Shown here piece by piece: positions 39,567-47,213 of a stretch of 64,000 bases of DNA; position 1 is the stretch's first letter; each line of letters begins with the position of its first letter. This DNA is from JANPPS01 sp965246925. Lineage in GTDB: Bacteria > Pseudomonadota > Alphaproteobacteria > Acetobacterales > Acetobacteraceae. A program made the position numbers and the translations under genes. The DNA is taken from positions 1,178,001 to 1,242,000 of the forward strand of contig OZ251994.1 in the NCBI GenBank assembly GCA_965246925.1, written 5' to 3'. The notes under the pieces are model-generated. The model saw nothing but the letters and a program-made list of their open reading frames with translations. It was not told where the DNA came from and made no database searches.

Positions 39567-40889
39567 ATGGAATTTCGTATAGCCGACACTTTCACGGCCG
39601 CGCTCGCCCGTCTGGAGTCTCAGGAGCAGAAGGCCGCCAAGACCACGGCGTTTGACCTGCAGATGGACCCGGCAGGCCCGGGGATGCAATTCCATCGGAT
39701 TGATCGCTCCCGCGACCCAAACTTCTGGTCGGTGAGGGCTAGCCGCGACCTGCGGCTGATCGTCCACAAGACCGCGGCCAGCTTCCTCCTGGCCTATGTC
39801 GGGCATCATGACGACGCATACGGTTGGGCCGAGCGCCGGCGGATCGAAGCTCATCCGAAGACCGGCGCAGTCCAGATTGTCGAAGTGCGGGAGCGCGTGG
39901 AGGAGATCGGCCCGCCTGGACCGTCCGCAGCAGCGGCCCAGGCTGAACCCGCGCGGTTGTTCTCCTCGCTGAGCGTGGACGAGCTGTTGGCTGTCGGCGT
40001 TCCCTCGGATTGGATTGCCGAGGTGCAGGCGGCGACGGAGGACGGCTTCCTTGGCTTCGCCGATCGCCTGCCAGCCGAGGCGGCGGAGGCTTTGCTGGAA
40101 TTTGTGGGAACCGGGCGATTGCGGCCGGCAGCACCTCCCCCGACAGAGGACCCGTTTGCTCATCCGGATGCGCTACGCCGGTTTCGGGTGGTCGAAGACC
40201 AGGCCGAACTTGCGCTGGCGTTGGATGCGCCCTGGGACCAGTGGGCCGTGTTCCTGCATCCGACGCAGCGGGCTGTGGTGGATCGTTCCTATAGCGGTCC
40301 GGCACGCACAACAGGTTCGGCTGGCACGGGAAAGACGGTCGTCGCCTTGCATCGTGCTGCCCGCTTCGCGCGAGACGGATCGGACAGCCGCATTCTGCTG
40401 ACGACGTTCTCCCAGCCGCTCGCCCGCGCCCTATCCCGCAAACTGACTATCCTGTTCGGACCCAATGCGGCGGCACTGCGGCGGGTGATTGTGGAGCCCT
40501 ACCGAACAGTGGCTGACGAGCTGTATCAGCTCGCCTTCGGCCGCCGAGCCGCGGTTGCATCCGACGAGCAGGTGGTCGATGCGATCACCAAGGCGGCCGA
40601 CGCAATCGGGGCGCGAGGCTTCACGCCGCGTTTCCTGTTGTCGGAATGGCGGCATGTCGTCGATGCCTGGCAGATCGCCGATGTGACCGCCTATTCCCGC
40701 GTTCCCCGGCCAGCCCACGTTTCGCGAGTGAGGCCCGGACGGCTTCAAACACTGGCCACAGGCCGTTGCCGGGGGCGAAACGCGCATTGTGCAGCGTGCA
40801 ATTCTCGATACCCTGCAAGACATACCGGCGCTTCAGGGTCACTTCCGCAATCCCACCAGTTTCGGCGGGATCAAGAGGGGCGAAAATGA
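39567..40889 (+). CDS. UvrD-like helicase with N-terminal toxin-like domain, 3'-truncated
   Basis: The first 95 residues (MEFRIADTFTAALARLES, HRIDRSRDPNFWSVRASRDLRLIVHK) resemble a RelE/ParE fold. A linker leads to the superfamily 1 helicase start: FLHPTQRAVVDRSYSGPART and Walker A GSAGTGKT at 250-257, then LLTTFSQPLARAL. Family members continue for several hundred more residues with the other helicase motifs. Here helicase-like sequence stops near residue 380 (HVVDAWQIADVTAYSRVPR), and the rest to the stop is out-of-frame overlap with the reverse transcriptase. Motifs II-VI are absent, so ATPase and helicase activity should be lost. The junction near 40.71 kb looks like a deletion fusion. 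Confidence 0.65.
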   Translation: MEFRIADTFTAALARLESQEQKAAKTTAFDLQMDPAGPGMQFHRIDRSRDPNFWSVRASRDLRLIVHKTAASFLLAYVGHHDDAYGWAERRRIEAHPKTGAVQIVEVRERVEEIGPPGPSAAAAQAEPARLFSSLSVDELLAVGVPSDWIAEVQAATEDGFLGFADRLPAEAAEALLEFVGTGRLRPAAPPPTEDPFAHPDALRRFRVVEDQAELALALDAPWDQWAVFLHPTQRAVVDRSYSGPARTTGSAGTGKTVVALHRAARFARDGSDSRILLTTFSQPLARALSRKLTILFGPNAAALRRVIVEPYRTVADELYQLAFGRRAAVASDEQVVDAITKAADAIGARGFTPRFLLSEWRHVVDAWQIADVTAYSRVPRPAHVSRVRPGRLQTLATGRCRGRNAHCAACNSRYPARHTGASGSLPQSHQFRRDQEGRK

Positions 40890-41796
40890 CGAGCTGGCCG
40901 CCGTGCCGGCCGCCATCAAGGCCGTTCTTGATGCGATCGGAAGCGGCGGCACCTACGTCGCCTGCGCGGATATAACCGCTTTCTTCACCCGTATCTCGAA
41001 AAGTGCCGTCGCCGAAATTATCGCGGGCGTCGTTGATGATCCGGAACTAATATCACTTTTCCGCCGGGCGATCCATGTCGAGCTGTCCAACCTCGCCGCG
41101 TTGCGCGAACACGCAGAGCGCTTTCCGACGGAAGACATTGGCGTAGCGCAAGGCAGCGCGTTATCGCCACTTCTCGGGAACATTATTCTCGCGGACTTCG
41201 ACCACCGCATGAACGACGGCGAATGTCGCTGCCTGCGCTACATCGACGATTTTATCGTGCTGGGGCCGTCATCCGCAGCCGTGATGGCGCGCATGCGCCT
41301 GTCTAAACAAATTCTTTCCGGTCTAGGTATGGCGCTGTCACCCGGGAAAACCTCGCAACAGGCAATTCCGGTCACGAAGGGGTTCGAGTTTCTTGGCATT
41401 GAGCTGAACAATGGGCTGATCCGGCCAGCCGCCAAGGCCAAGACGAAGTTCCTGGCGTCAGTGCGGGATACGTTCGACGAAGGGCGCAAGGCGCTCGTGG
41501 GCTACCGCAACGGGCAGCCCCTGGCCAAATCGTCGGCACTGTTGGGGACGCTTAAGCGGGTCGACGGTGTAGTTCAAGGCTGGGGCAAGCACTACCGCTT
41601 CTGCAACGATGAGCAATGCTTCGGAAACCTCGATGCGGAGCTTGGTAAGCTGATCGGCGCGTATCTTGGGTTCTATGGGCACGAGCGGCGCAGCGCGGCC
41701 TCAAGCCGTGTGCCCGCGATGCTGGGTGTTGAGCTGCTGGGAATGCAAGAGCGAACGCCCTTCGTTTGGCCTAGGCCTCTGGCGGCAGCCGCCTAA
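40789..41796 (+). CDS. Reverse transcriptase, probably 5'-truncated
   Basis: The RT palm motifs are clear: TYVACADITAFFTRIS (motif A, Asp), GVAQGSALSPLLGNIIL (motif B) and RYIDDFIVL (YxDD box, encoded at 41239-41253), then KGFEFLGIELNNG. The frame has no ATG; a GTG at 40789 is the first start, though protein-like sequence (GPDGFKHWPQAV, then AGGETRIVQRAIL) begins at about 40732 after a stop. An N-terminal part normally found in such RTs therefore seems missing. There is no maturase or HNH domain, which argues against a group II intron. It is more like a defence-type RT (retron, DRT or abortive infection), but the class is not resolved. It overlaps the truncated helicase frame by 101 bases. 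Confidence 0.75.
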   Translation: MQRAILDTLQDIPALQGHFRNPTSFGGIKRGENDELAAVPAAIKAVLDAIGSGGTYVACADITAFFTRISKSAVAEIIAGVVDDPELISLFRRAIHVELSNLAALREHAERFPTEDIGVAQGSALSPLLGNIILADFDHRMNDGECRCLRYIDDFIVLGPSSAAVMARMRLSKQILSGLGMALSPGKTSQQAIPVTKGFEFLGIELNNGLIRPAAKAKTKFLASVRDTFDEGRKALVGYRNGQPLAKSSALLGTLKRVDGVVQGWGKHYRFCNDEQCFGNLDAELGKLIGAYLGFYGHERRSAASSRVPAMLGVELLGMQERTPFVWPRPLAAAA

Positions 41797-41923
41797 TTCC
41801 GAACCGTCTTTCATCATTGGTGGCCGAGAACAAGCCGCCACCGAGTGATACCGATCCCGGCGATCGTGCTGCAGCCGACCTGAGGGAGCTTCGAACATAA
41901 CGTGTAGATAATTGAAGACCAAA

Positions 41924-41951
41924 GCGCCCCGCGTCGTGTGACGCGGGGCGC
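41924..41951 (-). terminator. Intrinsic terminator downstream of the DUF736 gene
   Basis: A perfect 12-bp stem GCGCCCCGCGTC / GACGCGGGGCGC with a GTGT loop lies 11 bases past the DUF736 stop and, on the minus strand, is followed by TTTGGTCTT. It separates the backbone gene from the convergent reverse transcriptase. Confidence 0.75.
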
Positions 41952-41962
41952 TGCGGTGCCGA

Positions 41963-42268
41963 TTAGTCGCCGTTGCGGCGGGACCAGATCATGGTGTGTG
42001 TGTCGTCCTCGCCCTCGACGAGGGTGGCATAGATCGGGGCGGGGAAGCTCGGATCGTCCAGCTTAACTGAGAGGTAGTCGCGGCCCTCGCCGGAGGTCTT
42101 CTTCCAGGCGGCGCCGAATTCCACGGAGCCGGCGAAGACGCGGTAGTCGGGAGCCTTGTCGCTGGTCTTGTCGGCCGGCTTGATCGTCGTCTTGGCGTTG
42201 ATGCTGAGGGTCTTGACCGCGCCGGTGAAGCTCTCGCCCGTCTTGGTGAAGGTGCCGATGGTCGCCAT
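41963..42268 (-). CDS. DUF736 family protein
   Basis: This 101-residue protein begins MATIGTFTKTGESFTGAVKTL and includes VEFGAAWKKTSGEGRDYLSVKLDDPSFPAP in consecutive segments, diagnostic of DUF736. The family is almost confined to plasmids and integrative elements of alphaproteobacteria and its function is unknown. It is a single-gene unit with its own terminator and a long structured leader, and it anchors this part of the map as element backbone. Confidence 0.9.
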   Translation of the reverse strand: MATIGTFTKTGESFTGAVKTLSINAKTTIKPADKTSDKAPDYRVFAGSVEFGAAWKKTSGEGRDYLSVKLDDPSFPAPIYATLVEGEDDTHTMIWSRRNGD

Positions 42269-43105
42269 GGTGTTTTCTCCTGCTGTTCATCGGGTCGCGC
42301 CGATCGCGGCCTCGATGGCGATCGTCCGGCCGGAGGCGATCGACGACGCACTCGCGCTTACGAGCCGCAGCGCAGCGGAGGATGGCGGCCGGGAGCTTTC
42401 TTGTTTCGCGAGGAATGACGGCGTGCCGTCAGGGGAAGAAAGTTTCCGGCCGCCATTGCGGCATAGGCGATCGAGGCGCAGCCGTCCTTCGGCCAGATCA
42501 GGCCATCCGAGGACACGTGGAGCGTACCAGACCCGGACAGCCCTGGGGAGAAACGTGGCGAAAGTCGGTATGCAAGGACATGGGCCCAGAACGACGATCG
42601 CGTAAAGACCTATACCAGCGCACGAAAGGCGATATTAGCCGACACAGAGACATTCCCACTCAGTGGCTTATGCAGGCTCTTCTGCAGCTTGGTGCCTGAC
42701 AGGCGATCTCCCGCAACCGGCATTTTATGGCAGCAACGATTCGTTCTGGTGTTATAGCCTCAAGCGACCACACTTCGCCGCAGGTTCGGAAGCGAAGCTT
42801 GCTACTGGGGTTCGCCGCCGGCGGCTTTTCGCCGCATCTGGGACATTCAGGCGCTCGGGTCAGCCTCCCGAAAGCGGACGTGGCTTCAGCCACCTGCAGC
42901 AATAGGGCTGGCCCGCGGCCATGAGATTCGAGACCCGATCATTTGCCGCTCTTCCACGGCTCCTGAGATCATCACGGAGCCTTCGAGGCGGAAACCTTCG
43001 TCCACCGACCACCCCACCCATGGTGCCATGGAACAACGGAGCCTTCGCCGGCCCCAAGCCTCCAGTTGAGCCAGAGCGGGTTTGGTGGCTCGGCGCCCAT
43101 GATCT
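42269..43105. other. 837-bp region without a supported gene
   Basis: The left part holds the structured leader of the DUF736 gene. The right part contains a minus-strand 80-codon frame (42,660-42,902) encoding CPRCGEK and RTCGEVW, a possible degenerate zinc-ribbon remnant without a good context. The remaining frames look random. A decayed gene or a former cargo insertion point is likely. Confidence 0.4.
42364..42454. repeat. Structured leader element, copy 1 (upstream of DUF736)
   Basis: A 24-base box (GCCGCAGCGCAGCGGAGGAT plus GGCG, 42,364-42,387) begins 96 bases upstream of the DUF736 start. Outer arms follow at 42,384-42,402 and 42,436-42,454 (16 of 19 paired), enclosing a perfect inner hairpin TGACGGC-GT-GCCGTCA at 42,416-42,431. 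The same arrangement occurs at 45,877-45,962. Confidence 0.6.
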
Positions 43106-44023
43106 TCACTGGCTGTCGAACAAGTCGCAGATGGCGAAGGCCAAATCCCGACTGGACATGGCCGGAAATGGGCTGCTCAGGAGCAGGTTGTATCGGGCAA
43201 AAGCTGCGAACATCCCTGCGACAGTGGGCCAGAACCAGTCCGGCATTGGATCGACCGCAGCTTCAAGCACACGTGCGATGCGTTCCTTCACCGGCGGATG
43301 GCCGGGTGAGTTGGACCATAGCCTTTCAGGCGTGACCGTCAGGATGACAAGTTTGGCGAAGAGGATGCCAAGGATCCTCTTCGTTCGCACCAACTGCTCT
43401 GGGAATGGTGCTGTGACACAGTAGGCAGGTATCTCGTCTAGCATCATGCTAAGCGCGTATTCGTCGCAAGCACGCTCTTCATCCACGTGGGACAGGAAAT
43501 GACCCTGCTGTTCGAGTTGGTGATGTCTGATCTCGTGCAGGAATGCATAGGCGCCGGCCATCAAAATGAGGTCAAAGGTCGCTTGCCAGTCAGGGCTTCC
43601 CTGTCGCGCACCGGCATCTGGCTGAGGAACTTCCGCCGGCCAGTTGAAGTCGCCTGGATTTGGGATGCTGCCCAGTTCCTTGGCTTTATCGATGATGCAA
43701 TCAAATCGGTCGTCAAATGCAATTTGCCCGTCTGAATTCCTCATCTCAGACGGGGAAAACGCCAGCCCATCGTGTTCGAGGATCGTAAAATATCCGGAAG
43801 TGGCCTGTATCCCCGTCCAGATCCCTGCTCCAGTAAGCCACATCAAATCCAAAAACGGTTGGGTTATGATGATGCGCCCGAAGCTCTGCATAACGTCGAA
43901 GCCCGAACTTTCGGATTTAAAAACTCGGTCAGGACCGTCGCCCCAAGTAGTCGCAAGTTCTGCCATACGCTCAGGAATGACGCCTCCGAGGAGCGCGTCT
44001 ACTTGGATCGAAATATCTATCAC
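43106..44023 (-). CDS. Lit-like (peptidase U49) putative metalloprotease, candidate phage-exclusion protein
   Basis: The GTG at 44023 follows a GAGGAAA ribosome site. The 305-residue product has a zinc-protease motif FLHEIRHHQLEQQGH (HExxH, His163-Glu164-His167) and a downstream EERACDEYALSMML that could supply the third ligand. This layout is that of peptidase U49, the family of E. coli Lit, which cleaves EF-Tu during T4 infection and aborts phage growth. A C-terminal hydrophobic stretch (ILGILFAKLVILTV) may be buried or membrane-linked. The gene stands alone with an AT-rich upstream region. The metalloprotease motif is seen; the Lit role is inferred. Confidence 0.6.
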   Translation of the reverse strand: MIDISIQVDALLGGVIPERMAELATTWGDGPDRVFKSESSGFDVMQSFGRIIITQPFLDLMWLTGAGIWTGIQATSGYFTILEHDGLAFSPSEMRNSDGQIAFDDRFDCIIDKAKELGSIPNPGDFNWPAEVPQPDAGARQGSPDWQATFDLILMAGAYAFLHEIRHHQLEQQGHFLSHVDEERACDEYALSMMLDEIPAYCVTAPFPEQLVRTKRILGILFAKLVILTVTPERLWSNSPGHPPVKERIARVLEAAVDPMPDWFWPTVAGMFAAFARYNLLLSSPFPAMSSRDLAFAICDLFDSQ

Positions 44024-44243
44024 AGTTTCCTCATTGTTATTTTTTTAGCGACTGTATCTATTTATCCGCCACAATCGTTATCGCCACCAATAACTCAGCT
44101 GGCAGACGTCCGCGTTCCCGCCCTATGCGCTTCGAAGCGGTCGGTACGGTATCGGCCCTTACATCGCGCCATCGGGTCTGCCGATGTGATGACCGCTTCG
44201 GCCGTTTCCCGCCTGTAGCTACCCTGCTGCGCGACTGACCCGC
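44024..44243. other. Intergenic region upstream of the Lit-like gene
   Basis: This gap of 220 bases has no supported gene. It includes an AT-rich stretch with a run of seven T on the plus strand near 44,039-44,046, directly upstream of the Lit-like start on the minus strand, the likely promoter area of that gene. No exact promoter was assigned. Confidence 0.35.
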
Positions 44244-44675
44244 TTACGCCGTACGGGTTGGCGGTGCCGGTAGGATGACCGGCGTTGCTAACCGCATGAG
44301 TGCGGCCACGCCGATGGCGACTGAGCCGCAACCAGCGAAGATCTGCTGCCATAATCCGTGAGCACCGCCGATGTGCGACAGGCCGAGCACAAGGTGATAG
44401 CCGGCGAACGCGGCCGGTGCAGTAAAGGCGAATGCCACCGTGAGACGGACAGCCGTCGAGCGGGTCATGATCAGGACGGCCTGGCCGAGGCCGAGAGCAG
44501 CGGCGCCCGCCACGAACCCGACGGCAATCGCGCCCAGCGCGCCGGCCCCGGTGTCATAGGCAAACCGGCCGGCGGCGACCGCAGCGAATAGTGGCAGCGC
44601 GAGAATGGCCATGTTGAACATGAGCGCAACCAACGCGCCGATTCCGAGCAAGCTTAAGATGATACCGAGCACCAT
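44244..44675 (-). CDS. Small integral membrane protein (143 aa), element backbone
   Basis: I use the ATG at 44675 (MVLGIILSLLGIGAL), with AGGAAG upstream. Four hydrophobic segments are present: VLGIILSLLGIGALVALMF, then LALPLFAAVAAG, GAIAVGFVAGAAALGLGQAVL and LTVAFAFTAPAAFAGYHLVL, with a final short one near the C-terminus. No enzymatic motif is visible. Similar small membrane proteins are common beside DUF2493 genes in this kind of element. The function is unknown. Confidence 0.65.
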   Translation of the reverse strand: MVLGIILSLLGIGALVALMFNMAILALPLFAAVAAGRFAYDTGAGALGAIAVGFVAGAAALGLGQAVLIMTRSTAVRLTVAFAFTAPAAFAGYHLVLGLSHIGGAHGLWQQIFAGCGSVAIGVAALMRLATPVILPAPPTRTA

Positions 44676-44838
44676 GACATGATCTTCCTGGGAGCCGAGT
44701 TTGCGTCGCCTTGCTTCGTCTGTCTTGCCACATTGATTTGAGCAGCGTTGCCTCACCCGCAATACGTGAAGCCGCCGAACAGGCTTCGTGGGGAGCCGGT
44801 AGGGCCGCTGCGCGCCTCTCAGGGAATGCGGACGGGGC

Positions 44839-45776
44839 TTACGCCCCGCCTCCCTTGCGGAAGTCGAACAGCGGGATGCCGAGCTTGCGTGCCTTGTCGG
44901 CCAGGTTGTCGGAGATGCCGGAGCCGGGGAAAACCACCACGCCGATCGGCAGCACGTCGAGCAGTTGGTCGTTGCGCTTGAACGGTGCTGCGTTCCTGTG
45001 CCGGGTGAAGTCGGGTTTGAACGCGACCTGCGGGACCTTCCGGTTGTCGGCCCAGCATGCGGCGATTCGTTCGGCGCCCTTTGGCGATCCGCCGTGCAGC
45101 AGCACCATGCCGGGGTGCTTGCCGTGGACCCGATCGAGCGCTGCCCAGATGACGGTGTGGTCGTTGCACTCGTAGCCGCCGGCGAAAGCGACTTTCGGGC
45201 CGGGTGGCAGCATCACCTCCGTTTCGGCCCGGCGCTTGGCCGCCAGGAAATCGCGGCTGTCGATCATCGCCGCGGTGAGCTTGCGGTGGTTCACCATTGA
45301 TCCGGCCCGCGGTCGCCAGGGGTTCCGGCGTGCGTCTCGAACAATTCGGCGGCCTGGTCGCGCATCAGTTCGAAGGCGTTGCGTCGCTCGATCAGCGTCA
45401 AGCCCTCGCTCAGGAGCCGCTCCAGTTCGACCGAGCGTATTTCCGAGCCGTCCTGGTCCTTCTGGCTGCGCTTCTGCGCCTGCTCGTTGGTGTCGAGCTC
45501 GCGTTCGATGCGGTCGCCGGCGCGGTGAAACACGTTGACGGTGGACCAGAGCAGATCTTCGAGGTCGGGCTCCAGGCGCGTGTCGGTCAGGGTGGCGACA
45601 AGGGCGTCGAAGATATCGGCCAGCGCCGTGCGGACCATGTGCTCCTTGGGCAGCGGCCTTGCGTCGGGTTCGTCCTGGAAGGGATGGTGGCCATACAGCT
45701 GGAGTTCGGTGAGAAGGGATGCGGTCGAGGATTCGGCGTGGTGCGGCTCGTGCTCGGGGAAGGTGTGGTCATTCAT
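44839..45776 (-). CDS. DUF2493 (SLOG-type) protein, one homopolymer frameshift
   Basis: The N-terminal half (EHMVRTALADIFDALVATL, ELERLLSEGLTLIERRNAFE) is helical. The C-terminal half is the DUF2493 Rossmann-like domain with VLLHGGSPKGAERIAACWA and DVLPIGVVVFPGSGISDNLA, a nucleotide- or ligand-binding SLOG fold. The halves are in different frames because GGGG at 45319-45322 on the plus strand appears one base short. Restoring it reads TPWRPRAGSMVNHRKL and gives exactly 313 codons, close to the usual family length. It is a frequent backbone gene of plasmids and ICEs; the ligand is unknown. Confidence 0.82.
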
Positions 45777-46089
45777 CGTGGTCGCCTCCGGCTGTGGCCG
45801 CGCCCATCGCGGCCTTCGCAGGCGTCGAAGACCGGGGGGCGGGCCGGGCTTGCACCGCCGCGCGCTTGCGCGCGCGGCCGCAGCGCAGCGGAGGACGGCG
45901 TGGGACGGCTATTTTGCTTCGCGATGCAAAGCCGCCCTCTTGGCGGCGGCGGAAAATAGCCGACCTCAGCCGTTGCCGGCCCGGACCGCTTCCGGTCCGA
46001 TCGCCCTCTCAGAAGGCCGTGGGCGTGGTCCCCTCAGCCGGGCTGGCGTGGCACGGTGACATCGCGACACACGATGCACGTCGCTGGAC
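45777..46089. other. Intergenic region of 313 bases
   Basis: The region is occupied mainly by the second copy of the structured leader and by GC-rich sequence. No supported gene is present. It separates the Toprim gene from the DUF2493 gene and should hold the latter's promoter. Confidence 0.4.
45877..45962. repeat. Structured leader element, copy 2 (upstream of DUF2493)
   Basis: The 24-base box at 45,877-45,900 matches copy 1 at 23 positions and begins 101 bases upstream of the DUF2493 start. Outer arms CGGCTATTTT (45,906-45,915) and AAAATAGCCG (45,953-45,962) pair perfectly around an inner hairpin GCCGCC-CTCTT-GGCGGC (45,931-45,947). Confidence 0.6.
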
Positions 46090-47145
46090 TCAGCCGCTCC
46101 TTCGATGCTGGTCAGGGAGTATCCAGAATCGTGCCACGTCCTCCGGGGCGAGCTGCACCCGGATTGCGTTGATGAGTGCCTCGGTTCCGAGCTGCCGCAG
46201 GTCATCGTTGAAGTCGCCCATTGTTGGCGTCAGCACCATCGCGTCGATCCCGTTGCCCTGCGTTTGCTGCGCCAGTGTTTCCGCCGCGCGTCGTCCGGCC
46301 GGGTCGTTGTCGCGAGCGATGTAGAGGCGGCGCAGAGTTTTTGGCAGCACCAGGGCAGCGAGGTGATTGGCCGATAGGGCTGCGGCACTTGGGAGTGTTG
46401 GGAGGATGCTCCGCAGCGACAGCATCGTTTCGATGCCTTCCCCAGCCGCCATGACGTCGAGTGCCGCGCCGAACCGCACCGCGTTACCAAGAAGGTGGCC
46501 CATCGCGCGTCGCGGTGTTGCGACCTGCGCCTTCATGCGGCCGGACGGGTCGAGCCAAGTTCGGTGCGCCCCGGTCATGTTACCGTCGAGGTCGGTGATG
46601 GCTGCGATAATCGCCGGCCAATCATCGCGCGCCTCGGGGTCAGCGGGAGCGTCGTGGCGGTAGAAGCAGCGCGGGTGAAAGCGCAACGCCGTGCAGTGCC
46701 GAAAATCCGTAATGCCGCGTTCGCGCAGATACGTCTCTGCGACGGTTCCAAGGATAGGCTTGGACCCGGCAAAAAGCCGACGTGCCGCCTCGGGTGACCC
46801 TGCCGGTACCGGTGGTTGCCGGTTCACGACTTCAGGTTTCGGCAAGCTGAGGAATGTTCGCGCCTCATCGAGTATGTCGCGAACGGCGTCGAGCCTGCGG
46901 TTGGCGGCAATCAGGTCGAGAAGATCGCCGTGCTGGCCGGTGGCAGCGTCGGTCCACTTGCCAGCGGCACCCTTGCCAGACTCGGGCCCGTTTAAGCGGA
47001 CATACATGCTGCGGCCTGGGGAGTTGCCGACATCGCCGACAAGCCAGTAGCGACCCTGGCGATAGCCGTTGGACAGATAGTAGCGGCAGACGGCCTCGGC
47101 ATTCCCGGCGAGGCGGCGTGCCAGTTCGGACGCCGTGCTCGGCAT
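46090..47145 (-). CDS. Toprim-domain protein (primase-like)
   Basis: This 351-residue protein has an N-terminal zinc-less primase-like region (CRYYLSNGYRQGRYWLVGD, AGKWTDAATGQHGDLLDLI) and a Toprim domain. The catalytic Glu is in DVMAAGEGIETMLSL and the DxD in RRLYIARDNDPAGRRAAE. Proteins of this kind are common on alphaproteobacterial mobile elements and probably prime DNA synthesis during transfer or replication. It lies 68 bases downstream of the parB-like gene, beyond an intrinsic terminator. Confidence 0.82.
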   Translation of the reverse strand: MPSTASELARRLAGNAEAVCRYYLSNGYRQGRYWLVGDVGNSPGRSMYVRLNGPESGKGAAGKWTDAATGQHGDLLDLIAANRRLDAVRDILDEARTFLSLPKPEVVNRQPPVPAGSPEAARRLFAGSKPILGTVAETYLRERGITDFRHCTALRFHPRCFYRHDAPADPEARDDWPAIIAAITDLDGNMTGAHRTWLDPSGRMKAQVATPRRAMGHLLGNAVRFGAALDVMAAGEGIETMLSLRSILPTLPSAAALSANHLAALVLPKTLRRLYIARDNDPAGRRAAETLAQQTQGNGIDAMVLTPTMGDFNDDLRQLGTEALINAIRVQLAPEDVARFWILPDQHRRSG

Positions 47146-47161
47146 CGCGGCCTCCTAAACG

Positions 47162-47192
47162 AAAAAGGGGCCCGCCGTTGCCGACGAGCCCC
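47162..47192 (-). terminator. Intrinsic terminator between the ParB-like and Toprim genes
   Basis: On the minus strand an 11-bp stem (two G-T pairs) with a GCAA tetraloop is followed at once by TTTTT. It lies 22 bases past the parB-like stop and 17 bases before the Toprim ATG, so it would end or attenuate read-through between the two. Confidence 0.75.
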
Positions 47193-47213
47193 CTGGTTGC
47201 AGCAGTGGGTGGG

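Noticed and set aside
40789..41796. Group II intron
   Set aside because: RT lacks visible maturase and HNH domains, and no domain V-like hairpin was found downstream before the DUF736 terminator.
42660..42902. 80-codon minus-strand frame with CPRCG and RTCG
   Set aside because: Possible zinc-ribbon remnant, but isolated, with overlapping frames of similar quality; not called as a gene.
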